In this document: positions 35,864 through 44,851 of the stretch, one piece after another
Layout: each line of letters starts with the position of its first letter
Numbering within the stretch: position 1 is the stretch's first letter
Origin: Paenirhizobium daejeonense
GTDB taxonomy: Bacteria; Pseudomonadota; Alphaproteobacteria; Rhizobiales; Rhizobiaceae
Direction: 5' to 3'
DNA length: 64,000 nt
NCBI RefSeq assembly: GCF_014280875.1
Contig: NZ_JACLAL010000002.1
Location: 645,001 to 709,000, forward strand
Position numbers and translations under genes: made by a program
The notes under the pieces: model-generated
Database searches by the model: none
Told to the model about the DNA's origin: nothing
The model's input: only the letters and a program-made list of their open reading frames with translations

Positions 35864-35969
35864 GCGAATACCTCACCCTCTTGTTCGTCGCCAATTTTAG
35901 CAATCGACGTTACAACACGGAGGTAGGTGATTTGCATGACAGGATCACGACGAGAGACCTGTCCCAGCC

Positions 35970-37166
35970 TCACGCATTGCGAGCAGCAATCACGATATGA
36001 TGATGAAGCGTGAAGGATTGCGGCAACCCGTTGGCATCATTCTCCAGCCGCCCTGCGATGCCGGCGACTGCAGCCTCCGCAAGCCGGTGCGCAAGACCGA
36101 AACTGACCTTGAAACCTCCGGTCAGCGCATGAATGCGCGGATGATCGGGATGCGGTCCCACCATCGGGTCGCGATCGATCGCCTTGGGCCGCAGCCCGGC
36201 CCAGCGCTCGACCACCTCCGCATCGCGGAGCGCCGGTGCAAGCCCCCTCGCCCGACCGATCAGCTCTTCGAGCTGCTCGTCGGTCGAGCCCGGATCGTCG
36301 AACCTGTCTTCGCTGGTGCTGCCGATGGCGGCATAACCGCCCTCATGCGGCACGATGTAGAGACCATCGAGATAAAGCAGCGGCAAGGCGGGATCGATAT
36401 CCGCCTTCAGCAAGGCGGCCTGCCCCTTAACCGGTTGACCGAGCGGCAGCGGAAGCGGCGCTCCGAGCGACTCGAGCATGGGGAAAGACCTGTGTCCCGC
36501 CGCGATGATGCAGTGCCCGAAGGCAACCGTCCGACCATCCGAAAGCCGGGCGATGTGGGTCTCGGGATGGAGAAGAGCGACCCCGGAATTCTCGATGATG
36601 CGGACGTGCAAGGCCTCATTCAGGCGAGCGGTGAGCATTGCGGTCAGGCTGCGCGGCGAGACCCGCGCGGCAAACGTGTCGTAGACGATGCCCGCCGCCA
36701 TGAACTCTTCCGAAGGCCAGTCGGTTCCGGCCGGCGAGGCATCGAGCGGTGTCCAGGAGAATGAACGAGCGCCATGATGCCAGTGCGTTTCCGCATCCTT
36801 GCAATGACGTTCGGCAATCACCCTCAGGTGCGGCTTCGGCAGCGGAATCAGCCGGCCGCTGCGACGATAACCGGCCGACAGCCCGGTCTCGGCTTCCATA
36901 CGTCCGACTTCTTCCTCAAGGCCGATAAGCGCATCGAACTGGAACTGCTTCTTCTCCGACCAGCGATCCGGCATGTGGGGCATCAGCGCGCCCAGCAATC
37001 CCCCGCTCGCGCCGCGGGCAAGCGGCCCCTCATCGACCAGCAGCGTATCGATGCCCTGGCGCTCCGCATGCAGCGCGGCCCAGAGCCCCATGATGCCGCC
37101 GCCAACGATCAACAGCTCGACGCGCAATTGACCTGATTGCGGCGCGGCAGTATCCGATTTGACCAT
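35970..37166 (-). CDS. FAD-dependent oxidoreductase (DadA/MnmC1-like)
   Basis: 398 residues from ATG 37166. N-terminal dinucleotide fold VELLIVGGGIMGLWAALHAERQG near residue 15 and a D-amino-acid-oxidase type C-terminal domain with GLRPKAIDRDPMVGP near 333. In MnmC the oxidase half is fused to the MnmD methyltransferase; here a free oxidase is divergent from a free mnmD, with start codons sharing two bases. A role as the cmnm5U oxidase of the tRNA pathway is plausible but not shown; amino acid oxidase is the alternative. Confidence 0.8.
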   Translation of the reverse strand: MVKSDTAAPQSGQLRVELLIVGGGIMGLWAALHAERQGIDTLLVDEGPLARGASGGLLGALMPHMPDRWSEKKQFQFDALIGLEEEVGRMEAETGLSAGYRRSGRLIPLPKPHLRVIAERHCKDAETHWHHGARSFSWTPLDASPAGTDWPSEEFMAAGIVYDTFAARVSPRSLTAMLTARLNEALHVRIIENSGVALLHPETHIARLSDGRTVAFGHCIIAAGHRSFPMLESLGAPLPLPLGQPVKGQAALLKADIDPALPLLYLDGLYIVPHEGGYAAIGSTSEDRFDDPGSTDEQLEELIGRARGLAPALRDAEVVERWAGLRPKAIDRDPMVGPHPDHPRIHALTGGFKVSFGLAHRLAEAAVAGIAGRLENDANGLPQSFTLHHHIVIAARNA

Positions 37167-37902
37167 GACAGCTTCCCACACGATATCGCCGACCGAAGGG
37201 CCGGATGCGAGCCAGGGGCAGAGCCTCACCTGGAACGAGGGCGATATGCCCTATTCGACCGCCTTTGGCGATCATTTTTATTGCCAGACCGATGGCCGGC
37301 TGGAATGCGGCCATGTCTTCCTCTCCGGCAATGGACTGCCCGACCGCTGGACGGGTTCCGGCACCTTCCGCATCGGCGAGCTCGGCTTCGGCACCGGCCT
37401 CAATGCCTGCGAGACATGGCGCCATTGGAAGGAAACCCGAACTGCAGGCTCCGCCCTGCACTTCGTTTCCTTCGAGCTTTATCCGATGAAGGCCGAAGAG
37501 CTTGACCGGGCGCTTTCCCGCTGGCCGGAAATCGATATGGAACGCAAGGTGCTCGTCGACCTGTGGCCCGCAACGCCCGAGGATGCTGTTGACATCGCAT
37601 TGGACAACGAGACGCGCCTGACCGTCATTTGTGGCGACGCCATGCAGAATCTGACGGCAAGCCCGCTCACCTTCAACGCCTGGTTTCTCGACGGCTTCGC
37701 CCCTTCCCGCAATCCGGCCATGTGGTCGCGGGAACTGATGCAGGCGGTGTTCGACCACGCCGTTCCCGGTGGCACCTTTGCGACCTATGCGGCGGCGGGT
37801 TTCGTCCGCCGTAATCTTGCGGGCGCGGGATTTGCGGTGGAAAGAAGAAAGGGCTTCGCGGGAAAGCGCGAAATGCTCTGCGGTGTCAGGCCGGACGAAT
37901 AG
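37165..37902 (+). CDS. mnmD: tRNA (mnm5s2U34) methyltransferase MnmD-type
   Basis: 245 residues from ATG 37165 (a TTG two codons earlier at 37159 is in frame). It methylates the wobble uridine intermediate nm5U to mnm5U with SAM. Motifs: WNEGDMPYSTAFGDHFYC near residue 22, LGFGTGLNACETW near 72 (SAM loop), DGFAPSRNPAMWS near 172 and GGTFATYAAAGFVRRNL near 195. It corresponds to the N-terminal half of E. coli MnmC. Convergent with the hybrid kinase, with a 6-bp gap. Confidence 0.93.
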   Translation: MTASHTISPTEGPDASQGQSLTWNEGDMPYSTAFGDHFYCQTDGRLECGHVFLSGNGLPDRWTGSGTFRIGELGFGTGLNACETWRHWKETRTAGSALHFVSFELYPMKAEELDRALSRWPEIDMERKVLVDLWPATPEDAVDIALDNETRLTVICGDAMQNLTASPLTFNAWFLDGFAPSRNPAMWSRELMQAVFDHAVPGGTFATYAAAGFVRRNLAGAGFAVERRKGFAGKREMLCGVRPDE

Positions 37903-37908
37903 CCGACC

Positions 37909-40900
37909 TCACTCACCAGCCTCCAGGGCACCGCGCGACGACTGCGAAGACAGCCACTGATTGATCTTCTGCTGCATGCTCTCCGGGCTGATCGGTTTCG
38001 GCATGTAATCGTCCATACCGGCGGCAAGGCAGAGTTCCTGATCGAGATCCTGCGCGTGGGCCGTGACGCCAATGATCGGAACATGCTGCCCGTCGCCGAG
38101 CGCGCGCTCCTCCTCACGGATGGTTCGCGCCGCCTGATGACCGTTCAGCACCGGCATGGAAACATCCATCAGGATCAGCCGAGGGGAAAGCGAGCGCCAC
38201 GCGTCCACCGCCTCGCGGCCGTTCTCCACGATCCGGTAAGTCAGGTCCGTCGCCTGCATGATCTGACGGAAGACAATCTGGTTGACCTCGTTATCTTCGG
38301 CAATCAGCACATCACAGGTACTTGCGACAGGTGCCTCTCGCTCTTCCTTGCGTTCCGAAGTCGCGACCGACGGCGCAGAGGAAGCCGCAGCAGAGACACG
38401 GGCGGGGATAGGTGCCGGCGCCATAAAACGCCCGGCATGTGCACGCAACCGCGCTGCGCGAACCACATCGATGACGGCGCTGCGCAAGAGATTGGCCCTT
38501 GCAGGCTTCATCAGATGCGCCTGAACATTGAGTTCCTGAAAGATGCGCTCGTCGCCGAGCATATCCATCGACGTCAGGAAAATGATTGCGCTGGCATCGA
38601 AGCGACGATCCGCCCTGATGAGACGCGCCACATCGACACCGTTCATCAACGGCATCTGGTAGTCGATGATCAGCGCATCGATGACCACGCCGACATGAGC
38701 GGCTTCTTCCAGTATCGACAGTGCGGCCGGGCCGCTTTCAACGGCGAGGCAATCGAAGCCCCACATCGTCAACTGTTCCGTCAGGATCTGACGGTTGACG
38801 GCGTTATCGTCAATGACGAGCACATGGGCGTTTCTGACATTGACCGGCATGGCGTTATGCTTATGCCGTTCGCTTGCCATGACAAACGGCAGCTGGACGG
38901 TAAACACCGACCCCTTGCCTAGCTCGCTCCGCACATCGATATGTCCGCCGAACAAGTCGACAAGGCCGGCCGTGATGGCAAGCCCCAGACCCGTTCCCTC
39001 GTGCCGTCGGGTCGACGAGGTATCAACTTGCGAAAACTTTTCGAAGATCGATACCTGCTTGTCAGCGGGAATGCCGATTCCGGTATCCTCGATCTGCACC
39101 GTCAGCAGCGTGCGCCCCTCGGCCAGCGCCTCGCTCGACACGGCGATCAGCACATGCCCCTTCTCGGTGAACTTGATCGCATTACCGACGAGATTGGTAA
39201 CGACTTGCCGGAAGCGCCCGGCATCGCCGACCACCATATGGCGAACCGTCGCGTCGCCGCGCACGATGAGTTCGATGTCCTTCTCCGAGGCGGAGGCGGA
39301 CAGAAGCGTCGCCACGTCTTCGATCGCCTCGACGGGATCGAACGGCGTCTTGCGCAGTTGCAACTGGCCTGCGTCGATCCGGGAAAAATCGAGGATGTCG
39401 TTGATGATGGTCAGCAACGCGTTGCCGGACTTGACGATGATGTCGACGAATGTCTTCTGCCGCGTATCCAGTGCCGACTTAGAAAGAAGCTCCGCCATAC
39501 CGAGAACGCCGTTCATCGGTGTACGGATCTCGTGGCTCATATTGGCGAGGAATTCGGATTTCGCCTTGTCCGCCGCCTCGCTGCGCGCGAGCAGGACCTT
39601 CAGTTCTTCCTCGCCCTTCTTGATCTCGGTAACGTCGGTCATGACGACCATCCAGTGACCGCGGCCGCTGACGGTCGCTTCCATCTGGACCCAGGTCGTC
39701 CGGTTGGCGAGAAAGGTCGTGGAAACGCCGCTCGCCGAACGCACCTTCTCCTGCCACTCACGAAGAGCGGACATTGCGTCCGGTCCGAAATCGCCACGCT
39801 TGGCGCAATAGGCAAAGGCGGCGTGCCAGCTCTGTCCCTTCTCGACCATCAGCGGCGGCAGATCCAGTATCCGCACGAGGGCATCATTGCTTTCGATGAT
39901 CACGCCGTCCTCGATCACCACCAGCCCCTGGGACATGACACGGGTGGCGTCCTGCATGAACTGTCCGAGCCGTTCGAGCTGCGCGCGTGCTTCGCTGATC
40001 TCCAGTTCGCGACGGCGCACCTCGGTCAGGTCCGAATAAGTGAGGAGAATCTTCTCGTCGTTCAGCCGGGTAACGGTGCTCAACACATACTTGCCGTCGC
40101 CATAAGCAAGGTCGCGCACGACAGTACCCTCGAGCGCACGAAACTCCTCTACCCGCTTCTGAAAGCCTTCCTCGAACTCCATATCGGGCCACAGCCAGCC
40201 GCGCTGGCGGTTGAGTTCGCAATAATAGCGGAACGGCATGCCTTCGAAGGGAACGTCCTCCTCCCAGCACCAGATCTTGGCGCATTTGTCGTTTGCGAAT
40301 TCCACGATCATGTCGCGATTGAGGATCGCAACACCGACAGGCATGATCTGGAAAACACTGAGCAGGTCTGCATAGAGCTTTTCGGCCCGCGCATGGGCCT
40401 CTACCAGTTCGCGCTCGCGGGCCTTGAGCAAAGAGACATCGGTAATCGAGCCGACGATATAGCGATGATCATCCGGCGTGACGATGCGGTTGAGGCGGGT
40501 TATTACCGATGCCGGAGCGTCATCTGCCAGCACGATGTCCTGCGGACGCTCGAAGCTTTCGCCCGTCGCAAGCACGTGTTCGTTTTCGACGCGAAGCTGT
40601 TTGCCGGAATGCGGAAACATCTCGTCTTCGCGCATGCCTAGGAATTCTTCCCGCGGCTTGCCCTGCATGGTTTCATAGGCCGCATTGGCAAAAATCAGCC
40701 GGCGATCGCTATCGCGGATGAAGACGGGGACAGGAAGGTGCTCTATCGCCGTGCGGTAGAGGATGGTCTCCTGCTCGCGCTGGTGCAGTTGCGTGACATC
40801 GGAATAGGTCATAAGGACCTTGCCATTGGCTAATCGCCGGCTCCTGATGGCCAGAACGCGCCCACCGGGCGTTTCCGCCTGCGAGGTGACACTGTTGCCA

Positions 40901-41949
40901 TCCTCGTCAAACTGCGCGATGCGCGCGTTGTAGATCGCGTCGATATCGACAAGGCTCGTATCACCGTAACGACCACGTCCGAAATTATACTCCAGAAACG
41001 CGCGATATGGGCGTCCCACGGGATGATATCCGTCCTCGGCTTCCAGCATGTCGCAAAAGGCGTCGTTGACGTATTCGACCACGAAGCCGTCATCGAGAAT
41101 CATGACACCGACCGGCAAAGACTTCAGCAGGCTTTCCAGATGCCTGTGCAATGCTTCCGCCTCGCCGCGCGCTTCAATGAGTTCCCTCTCGCGTATCTTG
41201 GTCGCGGTGGTGTCTGTGATGGAGCCGACGAGGTAGTGCTTGCCGTTGCTGACGGTGATCCGGTTCTTGCGGGTGATAGCCGGGAGTTCGAAACCGTCGA
41301 CGAAACGGAACACCTGCTCCGTCTGCAATATCTTTCCGCCCTGCAGAACCTCGCTGTTATCGGCATGATAGGCGCCGGCCTTGTCGCCGAAGGTTTCCCA
41401 CTCGTCCTTGCCGATGAGATCGTCCCGTTCGATGTTGACGATCGCCGCATAGGCATCGTTGGCGAAGACCATCCGATGGTCGCTGTCGCGTACGAAGGTC
41501 GCAGTCGGGAGGTCCTCGAGAATCATGCGGAGGAGCTCTGTCCGGTCCGTAGTGGACGACACAGGGGCCGATGGCGATCGGCCTTCGATGACCCGCCTCG
41601 GCATTCCTTCGGTCATGCCGAACAGGAATATGCTGTCGTCTTCATCAAGAAAGCGCTCGACCTTCAGGGCAACCCGCTGAGATCCGCCGGGATTCAGGAC
41701 CAGCGCGCGCTCATCCTCCCCGAATACCAGCGCACGGCGTTCGCGGTCATCGCGGTCGAGATATTCCGCCGGACCAAAGACTTCCTGATCGTTTTTTCCA
41801 ACAATGTCTCGCGGATTGACGCGCATGAAACGGGCATAAGCCTCGTTGACCGAGACATAACGCAACTCGCTGTCCTTGACGAAGGCCGGCACGTCGAGCT
41901 CGGCGATCTTCTCGCAGGCTAGTCTCAGCAAATCGCCACCCGTATTCAA
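37909..41949 (-). CDS. hybrid sensor histidine kinase with six PAS domains and two receiver domains
   Basis: 1346 residues. TTG start at 41949 with an AGGGG ribosome site 6 nt upstream. Order: PAS 1 (about 8-110), PAS 2 (140-255), PAS 3 (270-390), PAS 4 (400-515), PAS 5 (535-655), PAS 6 (670-780), HisKA with FLANMSHEIRTPMNG near 805, HATPase_c with EDTGIGIPAD and GTGLGLAI, REC 1 with LVIDDNAVNRQ and IDYQMPLMNG, REC 2 with IAEDNEVNQ and LMDVSMPVLNG. No membrane helix, so a cytosolic sensor. PAS 2/4 and PAS 3/5 resemble each other, suggesting internal duplication. Phosphorelay partner unknown. Confidence 0.93.
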   Translation of the reverse strand: MNTGGDLLRLACEKIAELDVPAFVKDSELRYVSVNEAYARFMRVNPRDIVGKNDQEVFGPAEYLDRDDRERRALVFGEDERALVLNPGGSQRVALKVERFLDEDDSIFLFGMTEGMPRRVIEGRSPSAPVSSTTDRTELLRMILEDLPTATFVRDSDHRMVFANDAYAAIVNIERDDLIGKDEWETFGDKAGAYHADNSEVLQGGKILQTEQVFRFVDGFELPAITRKNRITVSNGKHYLVGSITDTTATKIRERELIEARGEAEALHRHLESLLKSLPVGVMILDDGFVVEYVNDAFCDMLEAEDGYHPVGRPYRAFLEYNFGRGRYGDTSLVDIDAIYNARIAQFDEDGNSVTSQAETPGGRVLAIRSRRLANGKVLMTYSDVTQLHQREQETILYRTAIEHLPVPVFIRDSDRRLIFANAAYETMQGKPREEFLGMREDEMFPHSGKQLRVENEHVLATGESFERPQDIVLADDAPASVITRLNRIVTPDDHRYIVGSITDVSLLKARERELVEAHARAEKLYADLLSVFQIMPVGVAILNRDMIVEFANDKCAKIWCWEEDVPFEGMPFRYYCELNRQRGWLWPDMEFEEGFQKRVEEFRALEGTVVRDLAYGDGKYVLSTVTRLNDEKILLTYSDLTEVRRRELEISEARAQLERLGQFMQDATRVMSQGLVVIEDGVIIESNDALVRILDLPPLMVEKGQSWHAAFAYCAKRGDFGPDAMSALREWQEKVRSASGVSTTFLANRTTWVQMEATVSGRGHWMVVMTDVTEIKKGEEELKVLLARSEAADKAKSEFLANMSHEIRTPMNGVLGMAELLSKSALDTRQKTFVDIIVKSGNALLTIINDILDFSRIDAGQLQLRKTPFDPVEAIEDVATLLSASASEKDIELIVRGDATVRHMVVGDAGRFRQVVTNLVGNAIKFTEKGHVLIAVSSEALAEGRTLLTVQIEDTGIGIPADKQVSIFEKFSQVDTSSTRRHEGTGLGLAITAGLVDLFGGHIDVRSELGKGSVFTVQLPFVMASERHKHNAMPVNVRNAHVLVIDDNAVNRQILTEQLTMWGFDCLAVESGPAALSILEEAAHVGVVIDALIIDYQMPLMNGVDVARLIRADRRFDASAIIFLTSMDMLGDERIFQELNVQAHLMKPARANLLRSAVIDVVRAARLRAHAGRFMAPAPIPARVSAAASSAPSVATSERKEEREAPVASTCDVLIAEDNEVNQIVFRQIMQATDLTYRIVENGREAVDAWRSLSPRLILMDVSMPVLNGHQAARTIREEERALGDGQHVPIIGVTAHAQDLDQELCLAAGMDDYMPKPISPESMQQKINQWLSSQSSRGALEAGE

Positions 41950-42175
41950 TATGCACCCCTGAAACGACCATGACTTCGAATGGTAAACGCTTCGTAACCA
42001 ACACCGCCCGCACGACGCCGACCATTCTCCACCGACTCACCCGTCCACCTCCATCTCACCCCGATACGACATGACGACTGTCCCAGTTAAGCCAGTCATT
42101 CGTCGCAATTGGCTATGTCATCTACGAGAGGAACCCGGATAGTATTCATGTCGATGATGACACAATGGATAGACC

Positions 42176-43762
42176 ATGAGCGACATTACACCGCCTGCCT
42201 TGCCCGAGACTGAAACCCTCTCCGCGCCGGCCGAGCGCCGGCGTCGCAGTGGTGGACGCGGGGCTGAACGGCAGCGTCCGGCTGGTGCTCCGAAATATCG
42301 CAACCTCGTCAACCGGCTTGCGAAGACCGAGCTTCTCGACCAGCAGGCGCTCGATGACATTCACGAGGCCTCGCTGACGGTTCTCGAAGAAATCGGCATG
42401 GACATCATCCTGCCGGAGGCCCGCGAGATCATGCGCCGCGCCGGCGCCTCCGTGACCGAGGGAACCGAGCGTGTCCGTTTCGATCGCGGCCTCATCATGG
42501 ATATGATCGCATCGGCGCCATCGCAATTCACACTCCACGCGCGCAATCCAGCCCGCAATGTCGCGATCGGCGGTAACAGTCTGGTCTTCGCCCAGGTCGC
42601 CTCCGCCCCCTTCGTCGCCGACCGCGAAGGCGGCCGCCGCGCCGGAAACCAGGAAGACTACCGCAAGCTCATCAAGCTCGCCCAGTGCTACGACATCATC
42701 CACACCACCGGCGGCTATCCGGTGGAACCGGTCGATATCCACGCCTCGATCCGCCACCTCGACTGCCTGTCGGATCTGGCAAAGCTCACCGACAAGCCGT
42801 TCCATGCCTATTCGCTTGGCAAACAGCGTAACCTCGACGGACTGGAAATCGCCCGAATCGCCCGTGGCATCAGCACGGAGCAGATGGAACAGGAGCCATC
42901 GCTCTTCACCATTATCAACTCGTCGTCGCCGCTCAGGCTCGACGGCCCGATGCTTCAGGGCATCATCGAGATGTCGTCGCGCAATCAGGTGGTTGTCATC
43001 ACCCCGTTCACGCTTGCAGGCGCCATGGCGCCGGTGACGATTGCCGGAGCGCTCGTTCAGCAGAACGCCGAAGCGCTGTGCGGCATCGCCTTCACCCAGA
43101 TGGTGCGCAAGGGCGCGCCGGTGATGTATGGCGGCTTCACCTCGAATGTCGACATGAAGACGGGCGCGCCCGCATTTGGCACGCCGGAATACATGAAAGC
43201 CGTCGTTGCCGGCGGACAGCTCGCCCGCCGCTACGGCATTCCATACCGCACCTCGAACACCAACGCCTCCAACACCCTCGACGCGCAGGCGGCCTACGAA
43301 TCGGCGCTGTCACTCTGGGCGCTGACGCAGGGCGGCGGTAACTTTATCATGCATGCCGCCGGCTGGACGGAAGGCGGCCTGACCGCCTCCTTCGAAAAGT
43401 TCATCCTCGATGTCGACATGCTGCAGATGGTCGCCGAATTCCTGACGCCGCTCGATGTCAGCGCCGATGCGCTGGCGCTTGACGCCGTGCGCGACGTCGG
43501 CCCAGGCGGACACTTCTTCGGAACCGCCCACACGCTCGCCCGTTACGAGAGCGCCTTCTATTCGCCGCTCCTTTCCGACTGGCGCAACTACGAGACATGG
43601 ACGGAAGCCGGCCGACCGACCACCTACGATCACGCAAACCGCATCTACAAGGAAGCGCTCGCCCGCTATGAGCGTCCGCCGCTCGATCCCGCAATCGAGG
43701 AGGAGCTGGACGCCTTCGTGGCGAAGCGCAAGGCGGAAGGCGGCGTCGCAACCGACTTCTGA
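42176..43762 (+). CDS. MttB-family (trimethylamine methyltransferase-like) protein, non-pyrrolysine
   Basis: 528 residues. An Arg/Pro-rich N-terminal 40 residues is followed by a TIM-barrel COG5598 domain (LLDQQALDDIHEASLTVLEEIGMDI; TPFTLAGAMAPVTIAGALVQQNAEAL near 280; PAFGTPEYMKAVVAGGQLARRYG near 345). No in-frame amber codon, so it belongs to the MtgB-like branch that demethylates quaternary amines such as glycine betaine using a corrinoid protein. No corrinoid partner is adjacent. Substrate unproven. Confidence 0.88.
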   Translation: MSDITPPALPETETLSAPAERRRRSGGRGAERQRPAGAPKYRNLVNRLAKTELLDQQALDDIHEASLTVLEEIGMDIILPEAREIMRRAGASVTEGTERVRFDRGLIMDMIASAPSQFTLHARNPARNVAIGGNSLVFAQVASAPFVADREGGRRAGNQEDYRKLIKLAQCYDIIHTTGGYPVEPVDIHASIRHLDCLSDLAKLTDKPFHAYSLGKQRNLDGLEIARIARGISTEQMEQEPSLFTIINSSSPLRLDGPMLQGIIEMSSRNQVVVITPFTLAGAMAPVTIAGALVQQNAEALCGIAFTQMVRKGAPVMYGGFTSNVDMKTGAPAFGTPEYMKAVVAGGQLARRYGIPYRTSNTNASNTLDAQAAYESALSLWALTQGGGNFIMHAAGWTEGGLTASFEKFILDVDMLQMVAEFLTPLDVSADALALDAVRDVGPGGHFFGTAHTLARYESAFYSPLLSDWRNYETWTEAGRPTTYDHANRIYKEALARYERPPLDPAIEEELDAFVAKRKAEGGVATDF

Positions 43763-44446
43763 TCAGCCGGCCTGCAGCCGCTCCAGATAGACGTCATAGG
43801 TCTGGTGCGGCTGAAGTTCATACCGCTCGGCCGACACCTTCCACTCCTCCACCCGGTCCAGGCGAAAATCGCGGAACTCTCCGCGCTTCTCGCACCATGC
43901 CGTCATCAGCCACAGCGCCCCGAAGGCGCTGAGCGCCAGCGGCCGGACGGTCCGCTCGCTGCGATCTCCCGTCAGGGCATGGTAGGAGATCCACACCTTG
44001 CGCCGTGCCGAAAGCGCGCCCCTGATATCTCCGAGACAGGCCGGGGGCGCGGGCTGTGCCGCCGAACGGAAGGCATGGATCTGGGCGCTGGCAAGTCGCG
44101 CGGCATGCTCCGCCGGCAGGAGACCGACGATCTTCTCGCGTGCCTCGCGGGCAGCCTGACCGAGCCGCGGATCGCCGAGGATCTGCGCCGCCTGCAGGCC
44201 GAAGGCCAATGCCTCGAGCTGCTCGAAGGTGAAAGTCAGCGGCGGCGCGTCGAAAACCTCCCGCAACATGTAACCGACGCCACGCTCCCCCTCGATTGGT
44301 GCGCCCGAGGCCATAAGGTGTTGCATGTCGCGATAGATCGTGCGCGCCGCCACCTCCATCTTCATGGCGATCTCGTCGGCCGTCATGGCGCGGCCGGTGG
44401 AGCGCATCAGCTGAATGATCCGGAACAGGCGGTCGGCGGGACGCAT
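43763..44446 (-). CDS. YafY-type HTH/WYL-domain transcriptional regulator
   Basis: 227 residues. The N-terminal winged HTH opens MRPADRLFRIIQLMRSTGRAMTADEIA, with VAARTIYRDMQHLMASGAPIEGERGVGYML. The C-terminal WYL domain senses small ligands or nucleic acids (KVWISYHALTGDRSERTVRPLAL). Its stop abuts the mttB-like stop. Divergent from a small monooxygenase-like gene followed by an AlkC-type glycosylase, which it may control. Confidence 0.9.
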   Translation of the reverse strand: MRPADRLFRIIQLMRSTGRAMTADEIAMKMEVAARTIYRDMQHLMASGAPIEGERGVGYMLREVFDAPPLTFTFEQLEALAFGLQAAQILGDPRLGQAAREAREKIVGLLPAEHAARLASAQIHAFRSAAQPAPPACLGDIRGALSARRKVWISYHALTGDRSERTVRPLALSAFGALWLMTAWCEKRGEFRDFRLDRVEEWKVSAERYELQPHQTYDVYLERLQAG

Positions 44447-44531
44447 GATCGAGCCTCGGTGATTGCAGTGGCCATAAGGCTGTCAGTAGCCATGTGATAG
44501 GTCAAGCGCATCGACAGACAAGGAGCATCCC

Positions 44532-44846
44532 ATGACCGATATCGCCATGACCGACACCACCATTTTCGAAATCGCTGTCTGCACTATCGCCGACGAACCG
44601 GAGGCGGAAAAGGCACGGAAAGCCGCGATGAAAGCCGTTCGTCATTACCCCGGTTTCATAAGCTGGCAGGCCCTTACGGCGAACGACCGGCCGGAACAGA
44701 TCGCCGATATCGTGGAATGGGCAAGCCGGGAAGCCGCCGACGCCGCTGCGGAGAAAGTGCGGACCGACCCGGCCTTCGCGCCCTACATGGCGGCGATTGT
44801 CTCCGTCTCCCTGATGCAGCATTTTCACACCAGTCACAGCCTCTGA
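44532..44846 (+). CDS. small antibiotic-biosynthesis-monooxygenase-like protein
   Basis: 104 residues, ATG 44532 with AGGAG ribosome site 6 nt upstream. Dimeric alpha-beta barrel pattern: a short strand (IFEIAVCTI), helix, YPGFISWQALTAND, then IADIVEWASREAADAAAEKV. Starts 86 bp from the divergent WYL regulator and 5 bp before the AlkC-like gene, so both are probably in its regulon. Enzyme activity unproven. Confidence 0.75.
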   Translation: MTDIAMTDTTIFEIAVCTIADEPEAEKARKAAMKAVRHYPGFISWQALTANDRPEQIADIVEWASREAADAAAEKVRTDPAFAPYMAAIVSVSLMQHFHTSHSL

Positions 44847-44851
44847 GAGCC

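Noticed and set aside
34148..35926. 592-codon plus-strand frame
   Set aside because: Opposite puuE and the DUF1045 gene, no motif.
38941..40641. 566-codon plus-strand frame
   Set aside because: Shadow of the hybrid histidine kinase.
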